DNA of 64,000 nucleotides. Source: Caldithrix sp. Lineage in GTDB: Bacteria > Zhuqueibacterota > Zhuqueibacteria > Thermofontimicrobiales > Sulfurfontimicrobiaceae. How positions within the stretch are numbered: position 1 is the first letter of the stretch; every line of letters starts with the position of its first letter. Made by a program: the position numbers and the translations under genes. The stretch covers positions 1 to 64,000 of the forward strand of contig DYKB01000021.1 of assembly GCA_020722815.1 (NCBI GenBank), given 5' to 3'. This document shows, in pieces, positions 33,926 to 43,062 of the stretch. A model generated the notes under the pieces. It saw only the letters and a program-made list of their open reading frames with translations, searched no databases and was not told the origin of the DNA.

Positions 33926-34618
33926 ATGGTGAATATTCAGTTGAATCGAATTGTCGGACTCCTGATTTTCGGCTTTTTGATGACGATGGCGACCTTACTG
34001 ATGGCACTTCCCAAGGGTATTATTAAAGGGAGAATTGAAGTCAGCCAGGAACTTCGGGAAAAAAATGTTTACGAAAAGGACATTTATCATGGAATTTTTC
34101 TTTATACATTTAAAAAGAAAGAAAGAGGATATGTGATCCCCATGATTTCAGTGTATGATAAATATAATAATTTGATTCTTCAAACATTTACCTATCTTGA
34201 TTTCACGAAAATAGATTTAATTAAAGGTGCCTATGGCCAATATTTTGTCTATACACCGCATGTCGAAAATTATCACCGTCATGAAGTCGAAATTTTCATG
34301 GCGGATGAACATCTTGTTAAAAATTATGATACCGTGATTGCTACCCAGACGCTTTTTGCAAAAGAGGTGGCAGATCGACGACGCACCAAAATAACTGCTA
34401 CAGAAACGGAAATAGAGCTCCTGAACAAATATCGTCGCGATTTAAAGCCCCCCCTTTCCTCAACTCAACAGCTTGAGCTTTTAAAAACATCTGGCAATAA
34501 AGCGTCGGCTGATAAAAAAAACGATAAAAGTAAACCTCAAATTGACTGGAATTCTCCTTTCGCGTATGGCCTGAAATGGGGTGGGTTTGATAAGAAAGAT
34601 AATTTTTTAGAATATTAA
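33926..34618 (+). CDS. Exported protein of unknown function
   Basis: A 230-residue protein starting MVNIQLNRIVGLLIFGFL, an N-terminal signal or anchor helix, then a soluble domain with alternating strands (HGIFLYTFKKKERGYVIPMI and ILQTFTYLDFTKIDLIKGAYG) and a Lys-rich C-terminal tail. An upstream ATG (33836) would add 30 positively charged residues, which is less likely for an exported protein. AAGG is about 11 bases upstream of 33926. I recognise no family. It lies between the sugar mutase and the lyase. Confidence 0.6.
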   Translation: MVNIQLNRIVGLLIFGFLMTMATLLMALPKGIIKGRIEVSQELREKNVYEKDIYHGIFLYTFKKKERGYVIPMISVYDKYNNLILQTFTYLDFTKIDLIKGAYGQYFVYTPHVENYHRHEVEIFMADEHLVKNYDTVIATQTLFAKEVADRRRTKITATETEIELLNKYRRDLKPPLSSTQQLELLKTSGNKASADKKNDKSKPQIDWNSPFAYGLKWGGFDKKDNFLEY

Positions 34619-35037
34619 AAATAACACGCACCTAGTAAATCCTTCATTCACGAACAAGTTATCAGCGGCGTTCAGCTATCGACAGCTTTTGATAACAGCT
34701 TCTTCTAACGGCCTGGCTTTGCCCGGCAATATATCGATACGAAACCTGCCATCCCGTAGTAAAAATCGATTATCGAATCGCATTTGTCAGGTTACTTAAT
34801 CAATTGTCAACACAATGAGTTATATCCTTAAATTTCAATTAAGTAAAATTAATTACTTGACTTTAATATCAAAATTTTTATATTATCATTATGGATATAA
34901 ATTTATTAAAACTTTTCTACGATGCCTCTCTTTTGTCATTTTACATTATTCCCTCCAATAAATTAATTCGATATATAGATTTTAAATTTTTATTTTATCA
35001 ATATTTTGTATTTTGAATCAAATAACCAGGAGTTGCC
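34619..35037. other. Non-coding stretch
   Basis: AT-rich; a short minus-strand frame near 34690-34780 (RDGRFRIDILPGKARPLEEA) looks protein-like and may be a relic of an unidentified gene. Confidence 0.3.
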
Positions 35038-37359
35038 ATGAAAAATTTTCAACTACTTCTTTCTATCATTATCAGTTTCATTTTCATCCAGAGTTCGTTT
35101 GTCGATGCGAAAACGATTAAGCGAAATGAGTATCTAAAATATGCCCGTGAAGCCGCTGAAGATTATTGGAAGAATTACGACGAAGACATCAAAAAGTGGG
35201 TGGACCGAATCGATTTGAAATATGTTTTTGGTTATATGCCCACTGGAAATCCGCTGTCATTTGCCGATGTCAGTGCGAATCTGTACAAAATAACCGGCGA
35301 GCAGAAATATGCACAATGGGCCCGGAAAGTACTGGTCGAATATGGCAATCTGCGGAATTATTATCCTGCTGATTTCTGGAAAAATAAGCCCGGTTTTGAG
35401 AAAGGTGTACCGCCCCTGCCTGATTTTTTTAATGCGCCGCAATATATAAAAGCCTACAAAATCCTTAAAAACACCAAATTTTTATCTCCTGCTGATAAAG
35501 CTATCATCACTGAAAATATCGCGATTAGTTGTGATCATCAGGTCCGTTCGCAGGAATGGGGGGCGATGAATCGGGGAATTTTACGGGCTGAAGTTTTTTA
35601 TCTGGCGGCGATAACGATTCCCGAACATCCTCATGCAAAAACCTGGGCAATGGTTGCCCAATCAATCATCGATGACTGCTGGCGATCCTGGGAAATAGAA
35701 GATGCAACCCATTATAATGCGATTCATTACTATTCGCTGGTTTCGTTATCGGATTATTTGGCAGATAAAGATTTGTGGAAAGAAGCGGTTACGCGATATG
35801 CGATGCAATTTTTTACGCGATTAATGGCACCCTGGGGGATGTTGCCCGATTATGGCGATTCCTATTTATATGGAAATTGGAATCGATGGATTGCGATTTT
35901 TGAATACGCCGCAACGAAATATCAGGATCCGGAAATAAAGTATGCCGCCAACCGGATTTCACAAAACCTGTGGAATTTTCAGGCGCAACCGAAATCGATG
36001 TGGCTGGCGACTATCGCGATGGATTGTTATCATTGGGCCGATGATAAAATCGTCCCGAAAGCACCCGCCGGCACGAGTGAATTGGTTCTGGATGATGCCG
36101 TGGGGAAGAAGATTATTTTCCGAACCGGTTATGAACCAAATGACACCTATCTCCTTGTTAATTATAAGGATGAAGGGATTGCTGGGTTTATGTCACGCGA
36201 TTACTTGCGTCGCAGTATCGCCATTGAAGAGGAGAAAGTGACCCATGGCCATGCCGACGAGAATGATATTTCGTTGTTTATGGCGGACGGGTGTGTGTTA
36301 CTTCATGACGGCGGGTATCGCGATTTTATGCCCAGTGGCCCTTTTGGTGCCTATCGCGCGGATTATTTTCATAATCGGGTCGTTGTCCGAAAAGATAAAA
36401 TATTTAAAGGGCAAAAAAAAGGGCAGTATCGGTATGCCACCACCGACAGCGTGGCCGTTCCCGGCCAGAATGTGTATGATTTTGTGAGAAATTCGGGGGC
36501 TTATCGCCCGGTACAAACCGAATTAATCGATTTTCTGGCCACTGAAAATTTTGATTATAGCCGCTCCCGGGTAACCGATCAGCGAATGGGGTATCAGCAT
36601 GATCGAATTGTCAACTGGGTTAAACCGTTAAATGTTTTTGTTGTTTTTGACGTGGTAAAGTTTTTGGTGGATGATTTTTACACAAGTGTAAACTTCTGGC
36701 ACACCCGGAAAATATTGGCACAAGGAGAGAATTTTTTCGATACGCAATATGATTCGCTTCAAAAAAACACCTCCCCAACGCACAAGTCGCTTCTCATCTA
36801 TTTTCCTGAAGGTGATCAAAATGGACGTATGATTGGTCATGATCCTGAAAAACGCTATTGGCAAAATGAAATAGCCATCCACCAGACCCTTTCGCGCTGG
36901 CACGATGTCGGGGATGTGGCAACTTTTACAACGATACTTATCCCACATGAAACCGGAAGCGATCTGGATCAACTGATGCAAAAAATTGAACTTATTGACG
37001 TGGACCGCTATCCGCAGGCAACAGGCGTTAAGATTCATGATGGGGGAAAAGAATATTATGTTTGTTCAAAATTAGATAGAATGATTGATATCCACTATCA
37101 GGATCGACGGCCACAATATGATTATGAACATGGTAAAGTACAATATGGCGAATTTGAAACCGATGCCCAGCAGCTTTTTGCGGTACTTGAAAAAGACATG
37201 TTAAAATTTACTTCGGTATACTGTGTAAAATTGACTTATAAAAACCAGATACTTTTTGAACAGAAACCGGTAGATTTTGGGCTCCAGTATACCGATGGCG
37301 TTGATCGTCCCGGTATTGGTAAATTAAGATACTGGCAGGATGAAATAAAAATCAAATGA
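35038..37359 (+). CDS. Exported heparinase II/III-like polysaccharide lyase
   Basis: A 773-residue protein with a signal peptide (1-24, ending SFVDA). An alpha/alpha toroid region (about 30-400) rich in Trp and Tyr is followed by a beta-sandwich heparinase II/III-type domain. Key pieces are HYNAIHYYSLVSLSDYLADK (toroid), HGHADENDISLFMADG and LLHDGGYRDFM (the HxHAD motif of PF07940) and a YFHNRVVV segment. Such enzymes cut uronic-acid polysaccharides by beta-elimination. No T9SS tail is present, so it may be periplasmic. A good CAGGAG precedes the start. Confidence 0.82.
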   Translation: MKNFQLLLSIIISFIFIQSSFVDAKTIKRNEYLKYAREAAEDYWKNYDEDIKKWVDRIDLKYVFGYMPTGNPLSFADVSANLYKITGEQKYAQWARKVLVEYGNLRNYYPADFWKNKPGFEKGVPPLPDFFNAPQYIKAYKILKNTKFLSPADKAIITENIAISCDHQVRSQEWGAMNRGILRAEVFYLAAITIPEHPHAKTWAMVAQSIIDDCWRSWEIEDATHYNAIHYYSLVSLSDYLADKDLWKEAVTRYAMQFFTRLMAPWGMLPDYGDSYLYGNWNRWIAIFEYAATKYQDPEIKYAANRISQNLWNFQAQPKSMWLATIAMDCYHWADDKIVPKAPAGTSELVLDDAVGKKIIFRTGYEPNDTYLLVNYKDEGIAGFMSRDYLRRSIAIEEEKVTHGHADENDISLFMADGCVLLHDGGYRDFMPSGPFGAYRADYFHNRVVVRKDKIFKGQKKGQYRYATTDSVAVPGQNVYDFVRNSGAYRPVQTELIDFLATENFDYSRSRVTDQRMGYQHDRIVNWVKPLNVFVVFDVVKFLVDDFYTSVNFWHTRKILAQGENFFDTQYDSLQKNTSPTHKSLLIYFPEGDQNGRMIGHDPEKRYWQNEIAIHQTLSRWHDVGDVATFTTILIPHETGSDLDQLMQKIELIDVDRYPQATGVKIHDGGKEYYVCSKLDRMIDIHYQDRRPQYDYEHGKVQYGEFETDAQQLFAVLEKDMLKFTSVYCVKLTYKNQILFEQKPVDFGLQYTDGVDRPGIGKLRYWQDEIKIK

Positions 37360-37599
37360 TTTATGTTTTTTGATTTCAGAACAAGGATTAACGATTTTTG
37401 ATTTAGGAAGGGTTTAGATTTTCATATTTCCACAGAATTTTCTTTCATCAATCGAAAATCGTTAATTTTTGTTCGTCAATCATTTTATTGCTGAATGAAT
37501 AAAAAAGCACCCGGCGCATATCATCTCCCTTTGTTAAAATCACTCATCTCAGGTTAGCGGGGATTTCGCATTTTTTTCATTTTTGGGGGCAGATCGGGC

Positions 37600-37628
37600 T
37601 TGACTATTTAAAAAAGATTGTGTATATT
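37600..37628 (+). promoter_or_regulatory. Sigma-70-type promoter shared with the IS
   Basis: TTGACT, 17 bases, TATATT. The block CTTGACTATTTAAAAAAG is identical to the start of the IS promoter (25384-25401). The ATG of a 36-codon frame follows nine bases after the -10 box. Confidence 0.6.
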
Positions 37629-37637
37629 TTTATCTGT

Positions 37638-37748
37638 ATGAAGTATCCGAATCATAAAAACAAAAATTGTAAAAGTATGAATCCCTCACCAAAAGAAGTA
37701 GAGGTTATTTTGAAACGAAATTGTGAAACGAGGGATAGGTTAAATTGA
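37638..37748 (+). CDS. Possible 36-aa leaderless ORF
   Basis: A frame from ATG 37638 to TGA 37746-37748 follows the promoter directly. The peptide starts MKYPNHKNKNCKSMNPS and ends with VILKRNCETRDRLN; it is basic and has two cysteines. No family is recognised. It could be the start of a lost transposase or a regulatory ORF ahead of the inverted repeat. Confidence 0.3.
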   Translation: MKYPNHKNKNCKSMNPSPKEVEVILKRNCETRDRLN

Positions 37749-37877
37749 TTTCTATTGGATTCTCTATTTTCCACAATTAAAAGCAAAAAATGAGTTTTCT
37801 GCCTCCCCTCGCCCGGGTTGTCAAAACCGTATCTTGCCGAAACAGGAAATAGAAATCGCAGATTATTTAACCTATCC
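37733..37877. repeat. Long inverted repeat, 13-bp perfect arms
   Basis: GGATAGGTTAAAT (37733-37745) and ATTTAACCTATCC (37865-37877) are exact reverse complements; inner blocks TTTCTATT and AATAGAAA also pair. A T-run follows after 37880 on the plus strand. It may be a structured RNA, a terminator of the small ORF or a mobile-element relic. Confidence 0.6.
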
Positions 37878-37994
37878 TGCTTTTTTTATTTTCTAAGAAA
37901 TGTTATTTTTCCCGAATCCACTTTTTGATTAACAACAGCTTTATTTTGAGAAATAATTTTACAGGATGTATCTTTTAGGCAAAGGAGGCTCTTT

Positions 37995-39908
37995 ATGAAA
38001 AAACTAGAAGCTGCCGGTAGACTACTTTTAGGGTTACTATTGGTTTATTTTTCGACCGGATTCAGTGCAGATGAAAATCAAGCCACAATGGATGCCGATA
38101 TTACCATTAATTTTAATGCTGCGCCGACGGTCGGTTTGGCACCTTTATTTGTACAATTTTCAAATAATTCAGATAATCGCGAAACCACCTATTTCTGGAA
38201 TTTTGGCGATGGGAAAACCAGTACCAAACGTAATCCCGTCAATCGCTATGATGTACCGGGGGTTTATCATGTTACGTTAAAAATCTATCGCCGGGGCGAA
38301 ATGGTGGAAAAAACAATTGAAAAATTAATTACAGTTTATGATGATTCCAGTCACAATGGCTTTTGCCGTTTAAAAGTGGTGGAATGCAGTCACACCTATC
38401 CAAAAGAAACCTGGCAAAATAGTATCGACGGTGACACCTATCTCGAAGACGGAACAACAACGGCTGGACTCGATCAGGGGTGGTGTATTTATACTTTTGA
38501 AAATGAAAAACCACGTTTTATCAATAAAATTCGGATGTTAACCGACACCAAGACCAAATGGTTGTGTCATCGGGTTACGAAATTTAAAATTTACGTATCC
38601 AGTAAAAAGACATATCCCACTGATTTTGTTGAAATTCTGGATGTTCAGCGAAAAGTTCATGATTGGGAAACATATCAATTCGAGCCAGTTGCGGCAAAAT
38701 ATATTAAACTGGTTATCGAGGAACCTTTTGAACAGTGGGCACAAATCGGCGAATTTGAGGTCTATGAACCGGTTCCGGAACTTAACCTGAGTCGTTCGAC
38801 TTTGACAGCTTCCAATTTTTGCCTGGCTGATAGTCTGGATAGTTGTCGGGTAATGATTAATCTGGCAGATAGTTCGGGAGAACCCGTAACGGGATTAAAC
38901 AGTTCCGCTTTTCGATTAATCGTTAGTGGAGAAAAATATTCCACTTCAAATTTCATTGAAACCGAAATCCCGGGTACCTATTTTACCAGTTTTAAATCAT
39001 TTTATCCTGGCGAAAAAGAGGTGAGTGTAAAAGTTTATGGCCATGATATTAAATATAGTTCATTGCGCGATTCGAGTCTGGCCATTGTTAGATTTGAGGA
39101 GCCGATTTCAGAGTTCGCTCCCTTAGAATTCGTATCCGGAACAATATGTTATCAGGGCATGGGATGGGATAATCTGGTAGATGGCGATATCGAAGGAAAT
39201 GATGGCGCCACCTTTGCCGGTCCACGATTTGAACCTGCGTGGGGTATTTTTAAATTCCAGGATGATAAAATTAAATTAATTAATCGCCTCCGATTCATGA
39301 CAAATACCGGTGAGCATCCCTATACGCGCGATCTGGCCACCTGGTACAAAATATATGTCTCGACTGCCGGAACTGGTGATAATGAGTTCTATCGGGTTCA
39401 CGAAGCCTATAAGGATGGTGGTGATTGGGAAGAATTCAAATTCATCCCGTTTTATGCCAAATACATAAAAATCGTTTTATTTCAACCGAGCGCAAATTAT
39501 CGAGTAGCCGGTGAACTGGAAGTCTATATAAATGGCGAATATGGTGCGCAAACACTATCAGCCGAATTCAATGAACTTGAAAAAGATGTTTTAAATTCTA
39601 ATTGGGAAACAATTCCAGAAACCTTTGATATGTTACAAAATTATCCCAATCCGTTTAATCCTGAAACGCAAATTACTTATACTTTGCCAGAACCGGCGAA
39701 GATTCGAATTCAAATTTTTAATTTACTGGGACAACGGGTACAACTCCTGATGGATGCTGAACAGTCTATTGGTGTTCATAAAATTTACTGGAATGGAAAA
39801 GATCATAAAAATAATGATGTCGTTTCCGGAACATACTGGTGTCGTTTTGAAGCAACCGGTAAAAATTCGACTTTTAGTAAATTGATTAAAATGGTGTTGG
39901 TTCGATAA
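37995..39908 (+). CDS. T9SS-exported PKD and discoidin-domain protein
   Basis: A 637-residue secreted adhesive protein. After a signal peptide (about 1-27) there is a PKD domain (about 37-115, YFWNFGDGKTS), a discoidin/F5-8C-like domain (about 120-255, KYIKLVIEE), an Ig-like segment, a second discoidin-like domain (about 370-515, KYIKIVLFQP) and a C-terminal T9SS type A sorting domain (from about 550, NYPNPFNPE). There is no catalytic motif. Discoidin domains usually bind carbohydrate, so it may attach the cell to a polysaccharide handled by the neighbouring lyase and GH10-like enzyme. AAAGGAGG precedes the start. Confidence 0.85.
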   Translation: MKKLEAAGRLLLGLLLVYFSTGFSADENQATMDADITINFNAAPTVGLAPLFVQFSNNSDNRETTYFWNFGDGKTSTKRNPVNRYDVPGVYHVTLKIYRRGEMVEKTIEKLITVYDDSSHNGFCRLKVVECSHTYPKETWQNSIDGDTYLEDGTTTAGLDQGWCIYTFENEKPRFINKIRMLTDTKTKWLCHRVTKFKIYVSSKKTYPTDFVEILDVQRKVHDWETYQFEPVAAKYIKLVIEEPFEQWAQIGEFEVYEPVPELNLSRSTLTASNFCLADSLDSCRVMINLADSSGEPVTGLNSSAFRLIVSGEKYSTSNFIETEIPGTYFTSFKSFYPGEKEVSVKVYGHDIKYSSLRDSSLAIVRFEEPISEFAPLEFVSGTICYQGMGWDNLVDGDIEGNDGATFAGPRFEPAWGIFKFQDDKIKLINRLRFMTNTGEHPYTRDLATWYKIYVSTAGTGDNEFYRVHEAYKDGGDWEEFKFIPFYAKYIKIVLFQPSANYRVAGELEVYINGEYGAQTLSAEFNELEKDVLNSNWETIPETFDMLQNYPNPFNPETQITYTLPEPAKIRIQIFNLLGQRVQLLMDAEQSIGVHKIYWNGKDHKNNDVVSGTYWCRFEATGKNSTFSKLIKMVLVR

Positions 39909-40108
39909 TAATTTTGTATTTATTCGGCCACTTCCTGCTATTAGTTGTCGCGCTTTGAACTGTTGGTGTACCCTCATCAATACTACATCGTGTTCAGCGT
40001 CATTGATTTGGAATTTAGCCGACGCGAAGAATCTCCTGATTCATCGAAAGATACGACCTGATCTGATATTTACATTTTATTTTGATTCTCCACTTTTTTT
40101 AATATAGA

Positions 40109-40149
40109 GGGGATGTAATCAGTAACATCGGTTACATCCCCATTTTTTT
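40109..40149 (+). terminator. Rho-independent terminator
   Basis: GGGGATGTAA (40109-40118) and TTACATCCCC (40132-40141) form a stem followed by A and seven Ts (40143-40149). The T-run favours the plus strand; the stem also lies just after the stop of the convergent minus-strand gene and may serve both. Confidence 0.75.
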
Positions 40150-40158
40150 AGGATAAAT

Positions 40159-40944
40159 TTATTTCTTCCAATCAGCAAGAGTCTTTTTCACTTCATCCTT
40201 AACAACCGTATCTTCAACAATACCATCGATAAGCTCTTTTTCTGCTAAAACTTCTTCCATTAACTTCATCGCGTCCTGAGTCTTATCCTTCTTATAAAGC
40301 GCCTCTGCTAAAAATTGTTTGGTTGTTAAATTTTTGGGGGCGATTTGATTCGCTTTCTTCAAAAATTCGATGGCTTTATCGGTTGATGGCCATCCGAGAA
40401 TAAAAGGAATTTTAGGTGCTTTAAAATAGACACGTCCCAGTACCCGATAGCCACCAGCTTCATCAAAATTGGGATCTAATTCGATGGATTTTTCACAATA
40501 TTCTTTGATCTTTCCAGCGACACCCTCCCGCGCAGCTTTTAGAATACCGTATTCTTCTCCCCAGACGCCCCATACGATGGCGGTAAAAAGAAATACTCCC
40601 GGAGATTTCGTAAATTCTAAAACGCTTTTTTCCCCGATATTCTTCCCAAGATCGTAAATTTTCTTCTTCTCTTCAGTATTTTTCGTGGTATACCGACCTT
40701 TAAAATAGTAAGCCCGGATTAATTTCCAGGTAGCTTCGGCTTTTTGATCACCTGGCAGTTCCTTCATCGCCTGTTCATACAGCTTGATTGCCTGATCGAT
40801 ATGCGCCGGATCGGCTAATAGTGTCGCTGAATTGAACTTTTCACCGCGTTTTTCATAATAGGATTCGGCCTGCTCCAATAAAGATTGTGCTGAAAGCGTG
40901 GTTACCAACGCGATTACAACAATGGCAAAAATAATTTTTTTCAT
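40159..40944 (-). CDS. Exported TPR-like protein
   Basis: A 261-residue protein with a signal peptide (1-19, ending TTLSAQ). Helical repeats follow: HIDQAIKLYEQAMKELPGD, AGKIKEYCEKSIELDPNF and TDKAIEFLKKANQIAPKN are TPR units. It resembles the TatT/TRAP-associated periplasmic TPR proteins. The role is probably scaffolding or substrate handling in the periplasm. It is followed by the lipid kinase upstream on the same strand with a gap of about 75 bases. Confidence 0.75.
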   Translation of the reverse strand: MKKIIFAIVVIALVTTLSAQSLLEQAESYYEKRGEKFNSATLLADPAHIDQAIKLYEQAMKELPGDQKAEATWKLIRAYYFKGRYTTKNTEEKKKIYDLGKNIGEKSVLEFTKSPGVFLFTAIVWGVWGEEYGILKAAREGVAGKIKEYCEKSIELDPNFDEAGGYRVLGRVYFKAPKIPFILGWPSTDKAIEFLKKANQIAPKNLTTKQFLAEALYKKDKTQDAMKLMEEVLAEKELIDGIVEDTVVKDEVKKTLADWKK

Positions 40945-41019
40945 TCATTTCCTCCCAAAATTGTTAAATGATAGTAATTAAGATTCGACTTTTTAATTCA
41001 AAAAATTACCAATACTTCT

Positions 41020-41943
41020 TTATTTTTTAAAAAAATGAGAACCCTGAGGATTATAAATAATCGAAAGGGCTGCTGGAAGAACTTTTACTTCAAAACTTGA
41101 ATCAAAAAAGAGCTCTCCATCAAGATGATAAGGAACGACCTCATCGAATCCGAGATGAAGTTCCTGAATTTGGTAATAATTAACCTTTCGGCTTTTCACA
41201 TGCTGGCCGGTAGGGACTTTTAAAAATAGCCCAAATCGCTCGAACAATTTGAGTGGTTCAACCGCGCAAACATCCAGTAAACCATCATTGGCAATAGCCT
41301 GAGGCGTTAAGTAATATTGTCCCGCAAATCTCCGACCGATAGAAATTGTATTCATAAAACAGCTCAACTCCTGGCTGCTGCCATTTGCAAAAAGGTGCAT
41401 GCTTTTTTCTTTATAAAAAAGGAGCGTTTTTAAAATTTGCCACAGGTACTTCGATGCGCCCCCCTTTTTAACTTCAAGGCCAGGATTATAATTTTCGGCG
41501 GCGACCTGTGCATCAAATCCCAATCCCATTCCATTCAGAAAATAGTGAGCATTACATTTACCAACATCCATCTGAATGACATTTTCAGCCAGGAAAATTT
41601 CCCATTCCACATCCGTAAATCTTTCCGGAAAACCCAAAATCTGAATAAAATCGTTACCCGTACCCGCCGGTATGATTCCGAGGACAATATCTTTTCGATC
41701 AATAAGGGCCTGGGCAATCTCGTTGATTGTTCCATCACCACCAACGGCAATTATATTTTGAACGCCCTGTGAAACGTAAAGATGCGCCAGTTCTGTGGCA
41801 TGTTTTTGCCGTTCAGTAAAAACAATTTCAGCATTCAATTGTTTTTCTTTTACATGTGTTTTAATAATTTCAACACATTCTTTGGCATAACCATTTCCGG
41901 CTATTGGATTGACAATAAATAGCCATTTTTTTTCATGATTCAT
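41020..41943 (-). CDS. Diacylglycerol kinase-family lipid kinase
   Basis: A 307-residue cytoplasmic lipid kinase of the DAGK_cat/YegS type. Motifs: FIVNPIAGNG (nucleotide-binding), AVGGDGTINEIAQAL (the GGDGT loop) and IIPAGTGNDF. The C-terminal beta-sandwich has YHLDGELFF, a conserved family segment. It phosphorylates diacylglycerol or a related lipid for phospholipid recycling. The start has no strong Shine-Dalgarno. Confidence 0.9.
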   Translation of the reverse strand: MNHEKKWLFIVNPIAGNGYAKECVEIIKTHVKEKQLNAEIVFTERQKHATELAHLYVSQGVQNIIAVGGDGTINEIAQALIDRKDIVLGIIPAGTGNDFIQILGFPERFTDVEWEIFLAENVIQMDVGKCNAHYFLNGMGLGFDAQVAAENYNPGLEVKKGGASKYLWQILKTLLFYKEKSMHLFANGSSQELSCFMNTISIGRRFAGQYYLTPQAIANDGLLDVCAVEPLKLFERFGLFLKVPTGQHVKSRKVNYYQIQELHLGFDEVVPYHLDGELFFDSSFEVKVLPAALSIIYNPQGSHFFKK

Positions 41944-42478
41944 CGGCTGAGACCTTTTAATTTATGGGCCATTTATCGTTTGAGAACGATAATGTGATTT
42001 AACTATTGAATGATAGCGCAATTATAGTGCTGCGCTGTACTCGGCTCTCCCCTGTTTCAATGTTAATGTTTTGGACAGGACAGGATTAGCAACTTTTTTT
42101 ACCGATTGAAATTACCCTGATAATAAAATATTACAAAATTTCAAAAATTAACAAGGTTATTAATATAAAAATAAATCTGAAAGTCAAGACTTTTTTTCTG
42201 TTATCCCCGAAGTTCAGTCTTCTGGTGTTTAAAATATAGAAAGGATCCCCCCTTTTAAAAAACAAAAACCGGTCATTTCGAAAAATTTGAATAATATTCT
42301 AAATAATTGAAAATATAGATGCTAATTTTCTCAGTATACCCAAAGGTGATTCGAATGGTTCAGCGTGACAAAAATGAATTTTTTGAGTTGACACCTCGGT
42401 TGTGCCGTATCAAAAAAGACTTGATTTTAATAAATTAATTCTTATCTTTCGAGATGAAGTTAAATTTCTGGAGTTAAA
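41944..42478. other. Non-coding stretch upstream of the ECF operon
   Basis: I looked for a vitamin riboswitch and found none of the conserved cobalamin or TPP cores. A possible promoter is TTGATT, 16 bases, TATCTT just before the S-component gene (about 42421-42448). Confidence 0.35.
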
Positions 42479-43039
42479 TTGATACTTAAAAAAATAACGA
42501 CGCTTGAAGCGGTTTTCACAATTTTAATGGCGGTCTGCGGGATTGCCTCCAAAATTGTTGTTGGGCCATTAACCCGACTTATTGCTACCCCATTATTAAT
42601 GCCTTCTGGTGCCATTGCCGGTGCAATTTATCTGCTCTGGCCAATGCTCGCTCTGCTGGTCGTTCGTCAATTTGGAATTGCGATGATCGTGGGACTGTTT
42701 CAGGGTATTATTGTTTTGATCACAGGATTTTATGGTTCTCACGGGATTCTTTCTTTAATAACTTATGTCGTTCCCTGTTTATTCATCGATCTGATTTTCT
42801 GGATGATCCGAAATTGGAAAAGTCGATGGATGCTTTTTTTCCCCACCGCCATTGGAAACATTGTTGGTTCATTATTGGTCGGTTATTTTTTCCTTCGTCT
42901 TCCTCAGCTACCATTAGTGCTCAGTCTTATCCCGGCATTTATTTTTGGTGGATTGGGGGGAATCCTTGCTCATGAGCTTTACGAACTTTTACGCCACACC
43001 TTTCCGCAATTTGCAAAATCTTCAGAAACCATAAATTAA
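42479..43039 (+). CDS. ECF transporter substrate-binding S component
   Basis: A 186-residue membrane protein with about six helices that would bind the vitamin or metal in an energy-coupling-factor importer. The N-terminal part has ITTLEAVFTILMAVCGIASK followed by GPLTRLIATPLLMPSGAIAG; the ASK and GPLTR features resemble the CbrT/YkoE-like S components, so cobalamin-, thiamin- or trace-metal-related substrates are candidates. It starts with TTG at 42479, supported by CTGGAG six bases upstream. It is first in an operon with two ATPase-like subunits and the T component. Confidence 0.78.
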   Translation: MILKKITTLEAVFTILMAVCGIASKIVVGPLTRLIATPLLMPSGAIAGAIYLLWPMLALLVVRQFGIAMIVGLFQGIIVLITGFYGSHGILSLITYVVPCLFIDLIFWMIRNWKSRWMLFFPTAIGNIVGSLLVGYFFLRLPQLPLVLSLIPAFIFGGLGGILAHELYELLRHTFPQFAKSSETIN

Positions 43040-43062
43040 TTATGTAAGAAAAGCCTTAATCC

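Larger units (their letters stand above)
37360..37994. other. Non-coding stretch with IS-like promoter and inverted repeat
   Basis: Contains a promoter identical in its boxes to that of the ISAzo13 element (37600-37628), a 36-codon ORF, and a 145-bp inverted structure (37733-37877) followed by a T-rich run. It may be the relic of a second mobile element. Confidence 0.45.

Noticed and set aside
41944-42478. A vitamin riboswitch upstream of the ECF operon.
   Set aside because: I looked for cobalamin-box and TPP cores and saw none; absence by eye is not proof, but nothing can be reported.
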